A program made the translations under genes and the position numbers. The notes beneath the pieces are model-generated. The model did no database searches. It worked only from the letters and a program-made list of their open reading frames with translations, and was not told where the DNA came from. Shown here one piece after another: positions 10,203 through 20,108 of a stretch of 64,000 nucleotides of DNA (the stretch's first letter is position 1; each line of letters starts with the position of its first letter). The DNA lies in assembly GCA_964277385.1 (NCBI GenBank), contig OZ195520.1, positions 1 through 64,000 on the forward strand. Direction: 5' to 3'. Source of the DNA: WRAU01 sp964277385 (GTDB lineage: Bacteria; Pseudomonadota; Alphaproteobacteria; WRAU01; Hepatincolaceae).

Positions 10203-12758
10203 CTACTTAATTAATATTTCTCTTTTCCCGACTGAATTTGCTTTGCTAATTACACCATCATATTCTAGTTGTTCAACAATACGTGCAGCTCTATTATATC
10301 CTATTTGAAATTTTCTTTGTATAAAGCTAGTAGAAACCTTGCCTTCACTATGAATCATTTCAATTACTTGTGAGTATAGTCCATCTTTTTCATCTTCTTC
10401 TTCATTGCTAGCGTCATAGGAGGTTATACTTACACTTGTAATATTATCAATATAATCAGGAGTTGACAAATCTTTTAAATAATTAACAATGTCCGATACT
10501 TCATTATCATTAACAAAAGCTCCATGAACTCTTTGTACTCTTCCAACCCCAGACATATAAAGCATATCTCCACGACCAAGTAATTGTTCTGCTCCTTGTT
10601 CTCCTAAAATAGTTCTACTGTCTATTTTAGAGCTTACTTGGAAACTAATTCTAGTAGGAAAATTAGCTTTTATAGTTCCTGTAATAACATCAACAGAAGG
10701 TCTTTGTGTTGCCATTATTAAATGAATACCAGAAGCTCTAGCCATTTGTGCTAATCTTTGTACAGCCATTTCAACTTCTTTACCTGCTACCATCATTAAA
10801 TCTGCCATTTCATCTATAATTACAACAATATATGGCATTTTTTTTAATTTTAGATCTAAACCTTGTTTGTCGTAAATATCTTTTTCTATTTTTTCTATAG
10901 TCTCAGTATTTTCTAATTTTTGGTTAAATCCTATGATATTTCTAACAGCAAGCAAAGACATTTGATAATATCTGTTTTCCATTTCCTTAACAACCCATTT
11001 TAAAGCAGAAATAGCTTGCTTAGGGTTAATAACAACAGGAGTTAGCAAATGAGGGATATCTTGATAAACAGATAACTCTAACATTTTTGGATCTATCATT
11101 ATTAATTTGCATTGTTCTGGTGGAAGTTTGTAAAGTAGAGATAATATCATTCCATTTACACCAACAGACTTACCAGAACCAGTAGTACCAGCAATTAGTA
11201 AATGAGGCATAGTAGCAAGATCCGCAACAATTGCATTACCGTTAATATCATATCCTAAAGCCACAGGAAGTTTAGCGTCACTTTCTTTAAAGGCTTTGCT
11301 TTGTAGGATTTCTTTTAAAAATACAGTTTTTCTATTAGAGTTAGGAATTTCAATTCCTACAACATCTTTACCAGCTACAACCGCAATTCTCACGGATACA
11401 GCTTTCATTCTAAGAGCGATATCGGTTTCAAGAGATATTATTTTAGCAGTTTTAACCCCAGCGGGTATGGCAATTTCATAAAGAGTTACAACAGGTCCTG
11501 TTTTAATATTAACAACCTTACAATTTATTCCAAACTCTTGAATAATTTGTTCTAAGTTAATTGCATTTTGTTTTATTTCAAAAGTGGATGTATTATTTTT
11601 TTGAGTTTGAATGTTTAAAAAATTAAGAGGAACATGATAAGGTTTTTTCTTTTCTTTAAGGGTAGAAATTTGTTCATCTTCTTTACTTAATTGAATAGTT
11701 ATCTCGTTTTTATCTATAATTGTAGCAGGTATTTTTTCTTCAATTTGTTGAGTAACAGGTAAATTAGTTGTTATTTTTTTTACAATACGAGATTCATCAA
11801 GCAAATTTTGAGTTTTATAAGTTTGCGTCATTTGTTGTTTTAGGTTATTATCTTGATCTTTATATTGTTCATTATCAGGGTTAATATTTGAAGAAAATCC
11901 AGTATAATCATTAACAAAATTCTTATTAAAATCAACTTTATTATGATTATCTTCATTATTGTAAATATCATAATTTTCTTCATTATTATCAATTTCTTTC
12001 ATGGATTGTATATTTTTATAAAATAAACTATTTTTAAAATTATCTGATTCTAAATTATAAGTTTCTTTAGAAAATTCATTTTCATTTGGTGAATTTTTTT
12101 TATTAAAAAAATCTAATTTATTAGATATTTTTATACCTTCTTTTTTTAAGCTATCAAAATCGGGCATGATATTAATTTTATTTTTCTCTTCTTTGTGATT
12201 ATATTCTGTTTCTTTGTTATTGTTAATATAAGAGATGATTTTTTCATAAATTAAATTACAAATAAAAAACAGTGATCTTTGTGTATAAATAATGTCTTTT
12301 ATAGAGATAGAAAATGAAAACAATAAAGAAATTACAGCTAAAATTATAAATATATATCTAAAATAATTAAAAATTGGTATTTCGTGAGATAAAAATAATC
12401 CTAATACACCAGCATCATAATTGTTAAAAAATATTGCTATTATAGGAGGTATGGTAACAACGCTATAAAAAAAACTAACAATTTTATATTGTAAAAATCT
12501 TATCTGTTTTGTAGTGTATATTTCAAATGAACAGAATATTAAAAAGCTTGGGAATAAATAGGTTGATATCCCAAAAATTTGAAATAAGGTATCAGCTATA
12601 ATATTCCTAAATTTTTCTAAAGAAGAGTTATTATCAAACATGGGTGTAGAATTTAAAGAATATCCAATATCATTATAAGTTATTAATATTCCTAAAAGGA
12701 TAACTCCTAGTAGCATAAACATGATGAATGATATTTTGTGGTATGTATTTGAAATCAT
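10203..12758 (-). CDS. ftsK: DNA translocase FtsK
   Basis: FtsK pumps DNA at the septum and coordinates chromosome segregation with division. The 851-residue protein has four to five N-terminal membrane segments within residues 1-160, then an Asn/Lys/Glu-rich low-complexity linker to about residue 390, then the RecA-like motor with Walker A (GTTGSGKSVGVN) near 520 and Walker B (YIVVIIDEMADLMM). The C-terminal winged-helix gamma domain that reads KOPS sites is present at about residues 785-851 (SFIQRKFQIGYNRAARIVEQLE). It is the first gene of the minus-strand operon with lolA and the lipocalin. Confidence 0.96.
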   Translation of the reverse strand: MISNTYHKISFIMFMLLGVILLGILITYNDIGYSLNSTPMFDNNSSLEKFRNIIADTLFQIFGISTYLFPSFLIFCSFEIYTTKQIRFLQYKIVSFFYSVVTIPPIIAIFFNNYDAGVLGLFLSHEIPIFNYFRYIFIILAVISLLFSFSISIKDIIYTQRSLFFICNLIYEKIISYINNNKETEYNHKEEKNKINIMPDFDSLKKEGIKISNKLDFFNKKNSPNENEFSKETYNLESDNFKNSLFYKNIQSMKEIDNNEENYDIYNNEDNHNKVDFNKNFVNDYTGFSSNINPDNEQYKDQDNNLKQQMTQTYKTQNLLDESRIVKKITTNLPVTQQIEEKIPATIIDKNEITIQLSKEDEQISTLKEKKKPYHVPLNFLNIQTQKNNTSTFEIKQNAINLEQIIQEFGINCKVVNIKTGPVVTLYEIAIPAGVKTAKIISLETDIALRMKAVSVRIAVVAGKDVVGIEIPNSNRKTVFLKEILQSKAFKESDAKLPVALGYDINGNAIVADLATMPHLLIAGTTGSGKSVGVNGMILSLLYKLPPEQCKLIMIDPKMLELSVYQDIPHLLTPVVINPKQAISALKWVVKEMENRYYQMSLLAVRNIIGFNQKLENTETIEKIEKDIYDKQGLDLKLKKMPYIVVIIDEMADLMMVAGKEVEMAVQRLAQMARASGIHLIMATQRPSVDVITGTIKANFPTRISFQVSSKIDSRTILGEQGAEQLLGRGDMLYMSGVGRVQRVHGAFVNDNEVSDIVNYLKDLSTPDYIDNITSVSITSYDASNEEEDEKDGLYSQVIEMIHSEGKVSTSFIQRKFQIGYNRAARIVEQLEYDGVISKANSVGKREILIK

Positions 12759-12960
12759 TTTTTAACACAAGGAGGTTGTCTTTTATCTAGTAATATATTA
12801 TATCTTACTAAAGATATATTAATTCATTATTAATAATCTTTATAAGAGTAGTTAATTAGTTTTATAATCTAACTTTACCTCTTTTACCTTGAAAATTTTT
12901 TACAAAAAAATTAGGTTTATTTTTTATTCTTTATTCTTTATATCTTATTTATTATTGTTA

Positions 12961-13704
12961 TTAATAGGTTACTTTATAAAAATATAATCCAAAAGGAGGT
13001 GCGGTTATACCTGCACTAGCTCTGTTTTTTGCATCTAAAGATTTTTGTAGGTTTTCTTTAGTCATTTTATTTCTACCCACTAAGTATAGTGTTCCCATAA
13101 TATTTCTTACTTGATGGTACAAAAAAGAAGGTGCAATAATGTGCATAATTATAGTATCTCCTTCTTTTTTAAAATTGATTTCTTCAATGGTTCTTATTGG
13201 AGATTTAGCTTGGCATCCTTGAGCTCTAAAACTTGTGAAATCGTGTGTGCCTAATAGTATTTGAGAAGCATCAATCATGGCGTCAAAATCTAATTGTACA
13301 GGAATCCACCATTGCTTGTATTCTTCAAAAGTTGGAGGATGCTTTCTATTTAAAATTTTATAAATATATTCTCTTTTTTTTGCTGAAAATCTTGCATGGA
13401 AATTACTATTCTCCGGCATTTTTTCAACATTAAAAGTAGATATTCCAGTATTTTTTAAGTGGTAGTTTAGTGCTTGTTGTAATTTAAAAGAATCAAAATT
13501 AGTAATCATATCAAAATGTGCAATTTGTTCCATAGCATGAACCCCAGCATCGGTTCTACCTGCACAAGTAATCTTTATTTCCCCTTGCTTTAATTTTAGC
13601 AGAGCGTCTTCTATTGTTTGTTGAATGGTTCTAACATTAGGTTGTTTTTGCCAGCCACTAAAATTAATTCCATTGTATTCTATAGATATTTTATATCTAA
13701 TCAT
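12961..13704 (-). CDS. truA: tRNA pseudouridine(38-40) synthase TruA
   Basis: TruA isomerises uridines 38-40 of the anticodon arm to pseudouridine. The 247-residue product has the family length, the catalytic motif CAGRTDAGVHA with the nucleophile Asp at residue 52, and the conserved later segments FHARFSAKKREYIY and FLYHQVRNIMGTL. It stands alone, 200 bases downstream of the ftsK start, with the BAX-inhibitor gene terminator between it and that upstream neighbour. Confidence 0.95.
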   Translation of the reverse strand: MIRYKISIEYNGINFSGWQKQPNVRTIQQTIEDALLKLKQGEIKITCAGRTDAGVHAMEQIAHFDMITNFDSFKLQQALNYHLKNTGISTFNVEKMPENSNFHARFSAKKREYIYKILNRKHPPTFEEYKQWWIPVQLDFDAMIDASQILLGTHDFTSFRAQGCQAKSPIRTIEEINFKKEGDTIIMHIIAPSFLYHQVRNIMGTLYLVGRNKMTKENLQKSLDAKNRASAGITAPPFGLYFYKVTY

Positions 13705-13730
13705 CTGTTTATATATCTTTTATAAATAAC

Positions 13731-13763
13731 AAAAGAGCCTAATGGTTTAATTTAGGCTCTTTT
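13731..13763 (-). terminator. Intrinsic terminator of the BAX-inhibitor-like gene
   Basis: A perfect 12-bp stem (13731-13742 with 13752-13763, core AGAGCCTAA) with a 9-base loop follows the stop of the gene at 13789-14499. The T-rich arm on the minus strand serves as the U-tract. The stem is A/T-symmetric and may work in both directions. Confidence 0.75.
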
Positions 13764-13788
13764 AGATAATAATGTCTTTTTCATTTAA

Positions 13789-14499
13789 TTATTGTCTTCT
13801 ATCACCAACTAATCTTAACAGCATTAAGAAAAGGTTAATGAAGTCTAAGTATAAAGAAAGAGCACCAAAAATAGCTGTTTTTTTAATGGTTTCATTATCA
13901 GCATTTTCATTAAAAGATGTTTTAATTTTTTGAGTATCCCAAGCTGTTAATCCTGTGAATACAATAACACCAATTAAAGATATTGCAAAATCAAAAGCTG
14001 AACTTTTCATAAATATATTAACAATAGAAGCAATAACTATACCAATTAAAGCCATTAATAAAATATTCCCCATTCTGCTTAAGTCTGATTTTGTTGTATA
14101 TCCATAAATACTCATTGTTAAGAAAGTTACCGCTGTAATTAAAAATACACGTGTAATAGAAGCACCAGTATATAAAAAGAATATATAAGACATAGAAGCA
14201 CCATTTACAGCTGCAAATAACCAAAATAATAGTTGTGCTGTTGATGCTTTCATTTTATTAATACCGAAAGAAAGAACTAAAATGAATGCCAATGGGGCAA
14301 ACATAATAACCATCCCAAGAGGAGTTCCAATAATTGATTTGGCTAAGGATGGAACAGATGCAACAAAAAATGCCACAAGTGCTGTAAGAATTAAACCAAA
14401 TCCCATGTAGTTGTAAACTCTTAACATGTATTTTCTTAGAGCCTCAGAACTTTCTACTACGTAAGACTGAGTATTAAAATTTTCATTAATCTTATTCAT
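13789..14499 (-). CDS. BAX inhibitor-1/YccA family membrane protein
   Basis: This is a seven-helix inner-membrane protein of the BI-1/YccA (UPF0005) family. The 236-residue product has about seven hydrophobic segments and ends with the family signature SLYLDFINLFLMLLRLVGDRR; the paired Asp residues near the end form the pH sensor in homologues. In E. coli, YccA modulates FtsH proteolysis, and FtsH is encoded at 48375; any link here is inference. It is monocistronic, with a predicted promoter at 14536-14564 and a clear terminator at 13731-13763. Confidence 0.9.
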   Translation of the reverse strand: MNKINENFNTQSYVVESSEALRKYMLRVYNYMGFGLILTALVAFFVASVPSLAKSIIGTPLGMVIMFAPLAFILVLSFGINKMKASTAQLLFWLFAAVNGASMSYIFFLYTGASITRVFLITAVTFLTMSIYGYTTKSDLSRMGNILLMALIGIVIASIVNIFMKSSAFDFAISLIGVIVFTGLTAWDTQKIKTSFNENADNETIKKTAIFGALSLYLDFINLFLMLLRLVGDRRQ

Positions 14500-14535
14500 A
14501 TCGTGTCCTTTTATAAATTTATATATAATATATTA

Positions 14536-14564
14536 TATATAAGGTTATATTAACAAAATTGCAA
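14536..14564 (-). promoter_or_regulatory. Predicted promoter of the BAX-inhibitor-like gene
   Basis: On the minus strand, TTGCAA (14559-14564) and TATATA (14536-14541) are separated by 17 bases, with the start codon about 35 bases further on. Consensus-based prediction. Confidence 0.45.
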
Positions 14565-14600
14565 TAGCATTATTAGTATTTAAGCAATAATATATATTTA

Positions 14601-15077
14601 TTATTGTAAGCTTTTTTCAATTTTTATATGTGAAATTAGATCTTGTAGTGTATGTTCTAAAAGATTCAATACAAAAGCTATATTTTTTTTGTCTTCTTTA
14701 GGAGTTTTTATTTCTTTATAATTATGCTTAGGAGAAAAATCTGTTAATTTACTAATTTTTGAATGAACAGTAGGACTAGTAAGTTTTAAAATAACCTTAT
14801 GATCATCATTATCAAATGTAATTATGTAATCAAACTCTGATAATGACTCAAATTGCACAGTGTTAGAATTATGTTTAGACAAATCAATTCCTTTTTCTCT
14901 AGCAATATATAGTAATGTTTCATCTAAATTAGTATTAGTTTTATCTTGTAATATGGAAGAGCTTTCAATAAAAAATCTTTGTCCTAAATTTTGATAATTT
15001 ACAATTTTCGTAAATATAGCCTTAGCGGAAGGGGCTCTATATCTGTTATTTAAACTGATAAATATAACTCTTATCAT
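14601..15077 (-). CDS. LMW protein-tyrosine phosphatase homologue, probably inactive
   Basis: The 158-residue product aligns with low-molecular-weight phosphotyrosine phosphatases: the N-terminal strand and P-loop (VIFISLNNRYRAPSAKAIF), a later FDYIITFDNDD strand and a C-terminal helix. In active enzymes the P-loop is C-X5-R-[ST]-P. Here the spacing is kept but the nucleophilic Cys is Ser8, the second Cys is Tyr13, and Arg14 remains. The usual C-terminal DPYY catalytic Asp motif is not recognisable (LTDFSP is the nearest). I infer a pseudo-phosphatase, perhaps a phosphate-binding or regulatory protein. It lies 19 bases after mutL in a pgi-mutL operon and has a normal ORF with no frameshift. 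Confidence 0.7.
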   Translation of the reverse strand: MIRVIFISLNNRYRAPSAKAIFTKIVNYQNLGQRFFIESSSILQDKTNTNLDETLLYIAREKGIDLSKHNSNTVQFESLSEFDYIITFDNDDHKVILKLTSPTVHSKISKLTDFSPKHNYKEIKTPKEDKKNIAFVLNLLEHTLQDLISHIKIEKSLQ

Positions 15078-15096
15078 GATTTTTACTCCTATTTTA

Positions 15097-16908
15097 CTAA
15101 CTACGAGAGAATAATTTCTCTATATCTTTTAAACTTATACCAATATAAGTTGGTCTTCCATGAGAACATTGAGCATAGTTATTAGTGTTTTCCATGACTC
15201 TTAGTAAATCGTTCATTTCAGACACATTCATAATTCTACCAGACCTTATAGAAGAATGGCAAGCCATAGTAGAAATAATCTCGTTTATTTTTTTATTAAA
15301 ACTCTGTGGAGATTCTACTTCCTTAAAATCAGAGATAATATCTAACATCAGATTTTTAGGATTTGTATTTTTTAACAAACTAGGGATTGTTTTTATTAAT
15401 ATAGTATCTAATCCAAAAACATCAAAAGTTATACCTAAAGACTCTATTTCTTTTTTATAAATATTTACTACTTCCATTGATTGTGCATCTATCTTAAGAA
15501 GTTCTGTTGTTAGCAATAATTGTTGTGGTATAGTTTTTGAGTTGTATTGTTCTTTAATTATTTCTTGAGTTATTCTTTCATGGGCAGCATGTTGATCTAC
15601 TAAAATTAATCCATCTTTATTTTGAGCAAGAATCCAATTTTTATGAAATTGTGCTTTTGCAAAACCAAGTGGAAAATCTTCTATATTTTCTTGTTTTTCT
15701 TCTTCTTGTTTGATTTCATGTTTAGCTTCTATATTTTCAACATATTGCTTAACATTATTACTTAACATTAAATTTGCTTGAGAATAGTCATAGTTTTGAG
15801 GTTTAAATAAAGATATATCCATCTGTTTCACACCATTATAGGATATTCCTCTTGGAGAAGAATTTTTTAGTAATTTTTCCCCTAAAGTTGAATCTGTTTT
15901 TTGTGTGTTTTTTAATCCTAAAAGAGTTTTGATTGTATTTAGTATAATATGACGTATAAAATTAATATCTTTAAATCGTATATCAGATTTTGTAGGGCTA
16001 ACATTAACATCAATTTCTTGAGGATTAATATCCATAAATATGGTATAACAAGGGTGTTTACCACTAAATAATACTTCAGAGTATGCAAACTTAATTAATC
16101 CAGAAATTGCTCTATCTTTTATAAATCTATTATTTATTACAATATATTGATCTTCTTGATTATTTTTAGATATACTAGGAATTCCTATAAATCCATACAA
16201 GCGTAACATAGGATTTTCTTCATTTACTTCTATAGCATTTTCAACAAAGTTTGTTCCAATTATTTGTGAAACTCTATTTTTTAGTTTTTCAAGATCATTA
16301 TTTCCTATTGATGGATAATTAAATACATTTTTATCATTATTTTCTAGTTTAAAAGAAACATTAGGATTAGCTAAAGCAATTTGTTTAAATACTTTATAAC
16401 AATGGGTAGTTTCAACACCATCAGTCCTTAAAAAATTTAGCCTAGCAGGAACACAATAAAATAAATCACTAACTTGTATTAAAGTTCCATTATGGATATT
16501 GCTAGCAGAAACTTCTTCTTCAACACCGTTGCTAGCAGATACTTGAAATCCTTGAGAAGTATTTTTTTCTTTAGAATGAATACTTATTCTGCTTACAGAT
16601 GCAATAGATGGTAGTGCTTCACCTCTAAATCCAAGAGTAGTGATGTTATTTAATTTGCCTTCATTAAGTTTAGAAGTAGCATGAGGTTTTAAACATAAAG
16701 ATAAATCTTTTTTTGAAATACCAGTGCCGTTATCTAGTACAGATATAAAGGTTTTACCACCATTTTTAATTTTTACTTCAACCAAATTAGCTTCAGCATC
16801 TATAGAGTTTTCTATAAGCTCTTTGATAATAGATTGAGGTCTTTCCACAACCTCACCGGCAGCAATTTGATTTACTAAATTAATAGGTAAAAGTTTTATT
16901 TTATCCAT
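15097..16908 (-). CDS. mutL: DNA mismatch repair protein MutL (endonuclease type)
   Basis: MutL links mismatch recognition by MutS to strand removal. The 603-residue protein has the GHKL ATPase motifs in order: GEVVERPQSIIKELIENSID from residue 18, then DNGTGI and LGFRGEALPSI. The C-terminal domain carries DQHAAHERITQE, which exactly fits the DQHA-X2-E-X4-E motif of nicking MutL proteins, so it probably has its own endonuclease activity instead of relying on MutH. A lysine/glutamate-rich linker joins the two domains near residues 335-420. Only two bases separate it from the pgi stop, so the two are cotranscribed. Confidence 0.95.
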   Translation of the reverse strand: MDKIKLLPINLVNQIAAGEVVERPQSIIKELIENSIDAEANLVEVKIKNGGKTFISVLDNGTGISKKDLSLCLKPHATSKLNEGKLNNITTLGFRGEALPSIASVSRISIHSKEKNTSQGFQVSASNGVEEEVSASNIHNGTLIQVSDLFYCVPARLNFLRTDGVETTHCYKVFKQIALANPNVSFKLENNDKNVFNYPSIGNNDLEKLKNRVSQIIGTNFVENAIEVNEENPMLRLYGFIGIPSISKNNQEDQYIVINNRFIKDRAISGLIKFAYSEVLFSGKHPCYTIFMDINPQEIDVNVSPTKSDIRFKDINFIRHIILNTIKTLLGLKNTQKTDSTLGEKLLKNSSPRGISYNGVKQMDISLFKPQNYDYSQANLMLSNNVKQYVENIEAKHEIKQEEEKQENIEDFPLGFAKAQFHKNWILAQNKDGLILVDQHAAHERITQEIIKEQYNSKTIPQQLLLTTELLKIDAQSMEVVNIYKKEIESLGITFDVFGLDTILIKTIPSLLKNTNPKNLMLDIISDFKEVESPQSFNKKINEIISTMACHSSIRSGRIMNVSEMNDLLRVMENTNNYAQCSHGRPTYIGISLKDIEKLFSRS

Positions 16909-16910
16909 AA

Positions 16911-18764
16911 TTAACTATTCTTTTTATTAAGTTTGTAAAGTCTTATTAAATTTGAGGTAGAAGAGCTTCTAATAACAACAGGTGGTTGATATTTTTCTTT
17001 TAATTTATTAGTTGGCATTTTTACTTCAAATCTTTTTTTAATTTCATCTTTATCAGAAGATTTCTCTTTTTTAAGTTCTTTTTCTTTGTTTTTTTCTTCT
17101 TCGATTTTTTGTTGTTCTGCTAAAGCCTTTTCTTCTGATTCTTTTTGTGCTTTTTCCTCTAACTCTTGTTCTGGAGTTTTTTGTATCTCTGCCAAAATAT
17201 CTAAACTTAATTTTTTACCTAATTCAACTCCGAACTGATCAAAAGAATTAATATTCCATAATATACCTTGAATAAGAATCTTATGCTCATATAAAGCACA
17301 TAACTTTCCTAAAGTTTTTGGTGTTAGGGAGTTAAAAATAAGCATTGTGCTTGGTCTATTACCATCAAACACTTTGTGGTTAATTATATTAGAATATTCA
17401 GAATAATTAACACTCTGTTTTTTATATTCATTTATTACTTGATTTCTACTTTTACCAAGCATTAAAGCCTCTGCTTGTGCTAGCATGTTGGCAAATAGTA
17501 TATCTTGATGATTATTTAGTGGATTATTCTGATGTTGATTGATAAATCCAATAAATTCACAAGGAATTATTTGAGTACCTTGATGTAACATTTGAAAGAA
17601 AGAGTGTTGGGAATTTGTTCCTACCTCTCCAAAAATAATAGAAGAAGTATTGTAGAAAATTTTATTACCTTTAGAATTTGTAGATTTACCATTACTTTCC
17701 ATTTCTAATTGTTGTAGATATTTAGCAAAATCACTTAATCTGTAATCATAAGCAATTAAAGCATAAGATTTATAATTAAATAAATTATTATTCCACATGG
17801 AAACAGCCGACATAATAAAAGGAATATTTTTATCTAATGGCGTAGTTCTTAAATGTTCATCCATTTTATTTGCTCCTGATAAAAATTCTTGAAATTTTTC
17901 TTCTCCTATTTTTAACAAAAGAGGTAAACCAATTGATGACCATAAAGAGTATCTACCACCTACAAAATCCCAAAATTCAAATGTGTAATCTTTAGAAATT
18001 CCAAAGTTCTCTACTTCAGTAACATTAGTTGATAAAGCTACAAAATGTTTCGATATAGCAGTTTTTACATCATGAGTTTTAATATTATTAATAAACCAAT
18101 CTTTTATTGTATTGGCGTTTTGGATTGTTTCTTGTGTGGTAAATGTTTTAGAAGCGACTATAAATAAAGTTCTTTCAATATCAATTTGTGAAATTATATC
18201 AATCAGATTAGATCCATCTATGTTAGAAATAAAAAAAGTTCTAATGTTTTTATCATCAAATTCGTTTAATGCTTTACAAGCCATAGCGCTTCCTAAATAA
18301 GAACCACCAATTCCGATATTAACTACAGTATCAAAATGTTTACCAGAATATCCTGTTATTTTACCGTTACGAAAATTTCTAGCAAAGTTGAATAATCTAT
18401 CTTTTGTTTGTTTAATTTCGTTTGCATAATCTTTACCGTTTACCACAAAAGGAGAATTGTTTTTACTTCTAAGAGCTACATGACCAACAGATCTTCCTTC
18501 AGTAAAATTGATTTTATCTCCTTTAAACATGGCAGATATTTTATTCGTTAATCCCATTTCATTTGCTAAACGGATAAATAAATTTAAGGTTTCTTTTGTA
18601 AATAGATTTTTAGAAACATCAAGTATAAGATCATCTAACTGATAAGTAAATTCTATAGCTCTTTTTTCTCCATTATTATCGCCTTCAAAAAGATTGCTAA
18701 TTTTTTTAGCTCTAATTTCAGAAAAATGCATTTGTATTTCCGCAAATGTTTTACTACTTAACAT
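16911..18764 (-). CDS. pgi: Glucose-6-phosphate isomerase with charged C-terminal tail
   Basis: Pgi interconverts glucose 6-phosphate and fructose 6-phosphate. The catalytic features are all visible: VNIGIGGSYLGS, the signature VGGRYSLWSSIGLP, the Glu in QQLEMESNGKS, the His in QHSFFQMLHQGT equivalents, and the active-site Lys in FDQFGVELGKKLS. At 617 residues it is longer than usual (about 550). The extra part is a C-terminal tail of about 95 residues after LSLDILAEI, first rich in Glu/Lys/Gln and predicted helical or coiled coil, then basic and Ser-rich. The tail is unlike any Pgi feature I know. It is the first gene of the operon pgi-mutL-LMW phosphatase homologue. Confidence 0.94.
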   Translation of the reverse strand: MLSSKTFAEIQMHFSEIRAKKISNLFEGDNNGEKRAIEFTYQLDDLILDVSKNLFTKETLNLFIRLANEMGLTNKISAMFKGDKINFTEGRSVGHVALRSKNNSPFVVNGKDYANEIKQTKDRLFNFARNFRNGKITGYSGKHFDTVVNIGIGGSYLGSAMACKALNEFDDKNIRTFFISNIDGSNLIDIISQIDIERTLFIVASKTFTTQETIQNANTIKDWFINNIKTHDVKTAISKHFVALSTNVTEVENFGISKDYTFEFWDFVGGRYSLWSSIGLPLLLKIGEEKFQEFLSGANKMDEHLRTTPLDKNIPFIMSAVSMWNNNLFNYKSYALIAYDYRLSDFAKYLQQLEMESNGKSTNSKGNKIFYNTSSIIFGEVGTNSQHSFFQMLHQGTQIIPCEFIGFINQHQNNPLNNHQDILFANMLAQAEALMLGKSRNQVINEYKKQSVNYSEYSNIINHKVFDGNRPSTMLIFNSLTPKTLGKLCALYEHKILIQGILWNINSFDQFGVELGKKLSLDILAEIQKTPEQELEEKAQKESEEKALAEQQKIEEEKNKEKELKKEKSSDKDEIKKRFEVKMPTNKLKEKYQPPVVIRSSSTSNLIRLYKLNKKNS

Positions 18765-18869
18765 TTAAAACTCCATTTTAAATTTGTTTATTGAATATAT
18801 ATTTTTGCTATAATTAAATTATATTACAAAAGTTATTAAAAAATAATATATAAATTATAAAAATTAAAA

Positions 18870-20108
18870 ATGATAAGATTATACAGAGTTTCAGAATTAC
18901 TAGAAAATATAAAAATTACATTAAGTGAAAATTTCCCTGCTATAGATGTTAGTGGTGAGATTTCCGATGTTAATTTTAATTCAAAATCTGGGCATATTTA
19001 TTTTAATCTTAAGGAAGATAAGAATTTAATTTCTTGTGCTTGTTGGAAAAGTAATGCAGTTAAATTAAAAAATTTAATAGAAGAAGGTAAACAAGCAAAG
19101 ATCAGAGGACGGATTTTAAGTTATCCTACAAATTCTAAATTTTATATTAATGTTATTAATGTGATTGAGTACGGCGAAGGGGATGTTAAGAAAAAACTTA
19201 TAGAATTAAAATCTAAATTAGACCAAGAAGGATTATTTTTAGAAATAAATAAAAAACCAATTACTAAATATCCTAAAAGTATAGGTTTAATAACCTCACA
19301 AGATGGAGATGTTATTAATGATATAAAAACAACTCTTAAATCCACATATCCTTGTCAACTATATTTGTACGATGTTTCTGTACAAGGAGAAAATAGTGTT
19401 AGTCAAATTATTGAAGGAATAAATTATTTTAATAATTTACAAGAAGATACTCCTAGTTTTTTAATTATTGCAAGAGGAGGTGGAAGTGCTGAAGATCTTT
19501 TTCATTTTAATGATGAAAATTTAGTTAGAGCTGTTTATAATTCAAAGATTCCAATTATTACAGCAATAGGTCATGATCCCGATAATGCATTAATTGATCT
19601 GGTAGCAGATAAATCTGTTTCAACACCAACAGCATCAGTAGCGTTCTTAGCAAACAATATTGATTTACAAGAAAATATTCAGATATTAAAAGAGCATCTT
19701 AAATTTATTTTAGATAGAAATTTTAATTATCATGCTAAAAATCTGCAATCGATCACAAGGTTATTAAAAACTCCATTTGATGTTATTAATAATACTAAAG
19801 AGAAAGTTTATTATTTAGCATTAAGAAATCAAAAATCTTTCTTAAGAATAATAGAAAAATATAAATCGTCTATTATTTTAACATCTCAAAAACTAGAAAG
19901 ATTGCCTTTATGTATTAAAAACTGTGAGCAAAAGTTGTTATATATAACAAGAATATTAAACTCTCTTTCTTTTAAAGAAACTCTAAAAAGAGGTTTTAGT
20001 GTTATTTCTCAAGACGGAAAAATTATAAAATCATCTAAGTATCTAGCAGATAAAGAATTTTCAATAGAATTTTATGATGGCAAAAAATCTATTAATACTA
20101 AAAAATAG
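18870..20108 (+). CDS. xseA: Exodeoxyribonuclease VII large subunit
   Basis: XseA is the catalytic subunit of exonuclease VII, which degrades single-stranded DNA. The 412-residue product has the N-terminal OB-fold (SGEISDVNFNSKSGHIYFNLK), the catalytic domain with IARGGGSAEDLFHFNDENLVRA and ITAIGHDPDNALIDLVADK, and a long C-terminal coiled-coil region ending in a GFSVISQDG segment. It is divergent from pgi across a 105-base region. I did not find the small subunit xseB in the window. Confidence 0.95.
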   Translation: MIRLYRVSELLENIKITLSENFPAIDVSGEISDVNFNSKSGHIYFNLKEDKNLISCACWKSNAVKLKNLIEEGKQAKIRGRILSYPTNSKFYINVINVIEYGEGDVKKKLIELKSKLDQEGLFLEINKKPITKYPKSIGLITSQDGDVINDIKTTLKSTYPCQLYLYDVSVQGENSVSQIIEGINYFNNLQEDTPSFLIIARGGGSAEDLFHFNDENLVRAVYNSKIPIITAIGHDPDNALIDLVADKSVSTPTASVAFLANNIDLQENIQILKEHLKFILDRNFNYHAKNLQSITRLLKTPFDVINNTKEKVYYLALRNQKSFLRIIEKYKSSIILTSQKLERLPLCIKNCEQKLLYITRILNSLSFKETLKRGFSVISQDGKIIKSSKYLADKEFSIEFYDGKKSINTKK

